NCBI GenBank assembly: GCA_020912385.1
Contig: CP087208.1
Location: 1-64,000, forward strand
Direction: 5' to 3'
DNA length: 64,000 nucleotides
DNA from: Neofusicoccum parvum
Taxonomy: Eukaryota > Ascomycota > Dothideomycetes > Botryosphaeriales > Botryosphaeriaceae
Shown here: positions 63,232 through 64,000 of the stretch, in pieces
Numbering within the stretch: position 1 is the stretch's first letter
Layout: each line of letters begins with the position of its first letter
The notes under the pieces: model-generated
The model's database searches: none
Seen by the model: the letters and a program-made list of their open reading frames with translations, nothing else
What the model was told of the DNA's origin: nothing
Position numbers and translations under genes: made by a program

Positions 63232-64000
63232 ATGATTCGAGGATTTTGACAGCTAAACATTATATACGTGGGGATTTAGAAAGCTATAGAGGGTGCTAGT
63301 GAAAGACGGCGGTTTTTACCTGTCCACGTGGAACATGGGAAAGGTGGGTGTTAAGATCGCTCCCGCTTTTCAGTATACAACTGGTGCGACGATGTACGGT
63401 CCGATGGCGCTAAGGAGGCGTGGAAGGGTTGGGGTGCGGGACTCGAGAGGGAGTTTGACTGCTGCTCTGCTGCTTGGAGGGACAAAAATTTAGTTCCTAG
63501 TTGTTGAACGGCGCGAGAAAGTAGACACCGCTGCCTTCTTTATTCATGCTACTTGGGTTTCTTATATACGCGTGCATAACGGGACTCGGAAGTGTACCTA
63601 TCCGTGCGCATAAAGGGGAAGTGTTACATGTAGTTGCAGGTGCGTTGCATAACAGTAAGACAGGTAGTGCTGGTACATGGATAAAACAGTAAAGAGACGT
63701 GTGTTTGAGAGGCGAATGTGGTTGACACTAGTTGATTGTTAAGCTACTATTCTCTTGGCTCGAAATTTGATGGTAACAGCGTAACAACAAACACCCGGAA
63801 GCTTTTAATCCAGCATAGGTCCGTTGGAACGATTTCAGCATCTTGTCATGAATGATCAATTCCTTCTTGGAAAATTAGTTTGGCGGTGCGAATCAGCACA
63901 ACTAATCAAACAACAAAACTAAATGCGCTGTGATATTTTGACTACAATGTTTAATGAAACATAAATCGATAGATTTGGGTTAGGTAAATAGAGACATGTC
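63232..64000. other. Featureless flank
   Basis: No convincing ORF, RNA gene or known repeat. Short open frames here lack family motifs. Confidence 0.5.

Noticed and set aside
63293..63493. 66-aa + ORF near the window end
   Set aside because: Short, no motif, no start context and no homologous pattern recognised.

Overview
The window is the end of a chromosome from a filamentous ascomycete (Pezizomycotina type). It opens on CCCTAA telomere repeats. Its native genes carry short introns of 48-91 bp with GTAAGT-like donors and CTAAC-like branch sites. Most old repeats carry C-to-T/G-to-A stop codons (CAA/CAG/CGA/TGG to stop) that look like repeat-induced point mutation (RIP). I cannot name the species.

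Telomere side (1-9231): telomere, telomere-adjacent 25-bp repeats, pyrimidine-rich arrays, a truncated and RIP-damaged end of a telomere-linked helicase gene, the same series again, then an intact 1896-aa telomere-linked RecQ-like helicase gene (3129-8819, minus). Between its N-terminal OrsD-type zinc fingers and its RecQ motor, this protein has every residue expected of a tyrosine recombinase (R891, K926, R1011xxR1014, H1067, Y1076). Upstream of the gene are iterated 14-mers and a 26-bp palindrome. A decayed copy of that upstream region, with the same layout, lies at 38137-38412.

Transposon belt 1 (9232-21575): an apparently intact Ty3/Gypsy chromovirus (G1) with identical LTRs, a gag-pol slippery heptamer, and a spliced antisense gene for a Zn2Cys6-like coiled-coil protein between pol and the 3' LTR. 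It is followed by the gag half of an older relative (G2), whose leader carries a pogo/Fot1 transposon with perfect long TIRs.

Native island 1 (21576-25790): a CorA-like membrane transporter and an Ap4A phosphorylase (Apa2-like), both minus and both spliced.

Transposon belt 2 (25790-38136): pieces of at least three Tad1-like LINE families, a gypsy gag fragment, solo or broken LTRs and a GACGGT microsatellite. A cytochrome P450 gene with 7 exons follows (39139-40990). Then come more LINE tails, a hAT element split by a LINE with a 15-bp target duplication, and a Crinkler-like ATPase-nuclease gene with three premature stops (45348-47890).

Transposon belt 3 (48257-58570): one LINE-A copy invaded in turn by a copia-like solo LTR, a gypsy solo LTR, an intact self-priming chromovirus (G3), another LINE-A and a further solo LTR. 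A target-site duplication split between 37012 and 48846 shows that the block between them was rearranged, probably inverted.

Centromere side (58571-64000): a broken fungal transcription factor gene, an intact secreted GH3 beta-glucosidase (4 exons), a small unknown ORF and featureless DNA. Overall this is a typical fungal subtelomere: a few accessory metabolic or effector-like genes in a graveyard of RIP-damaged repeats, with three young-looking intact units (the helicase, G1 and G3).
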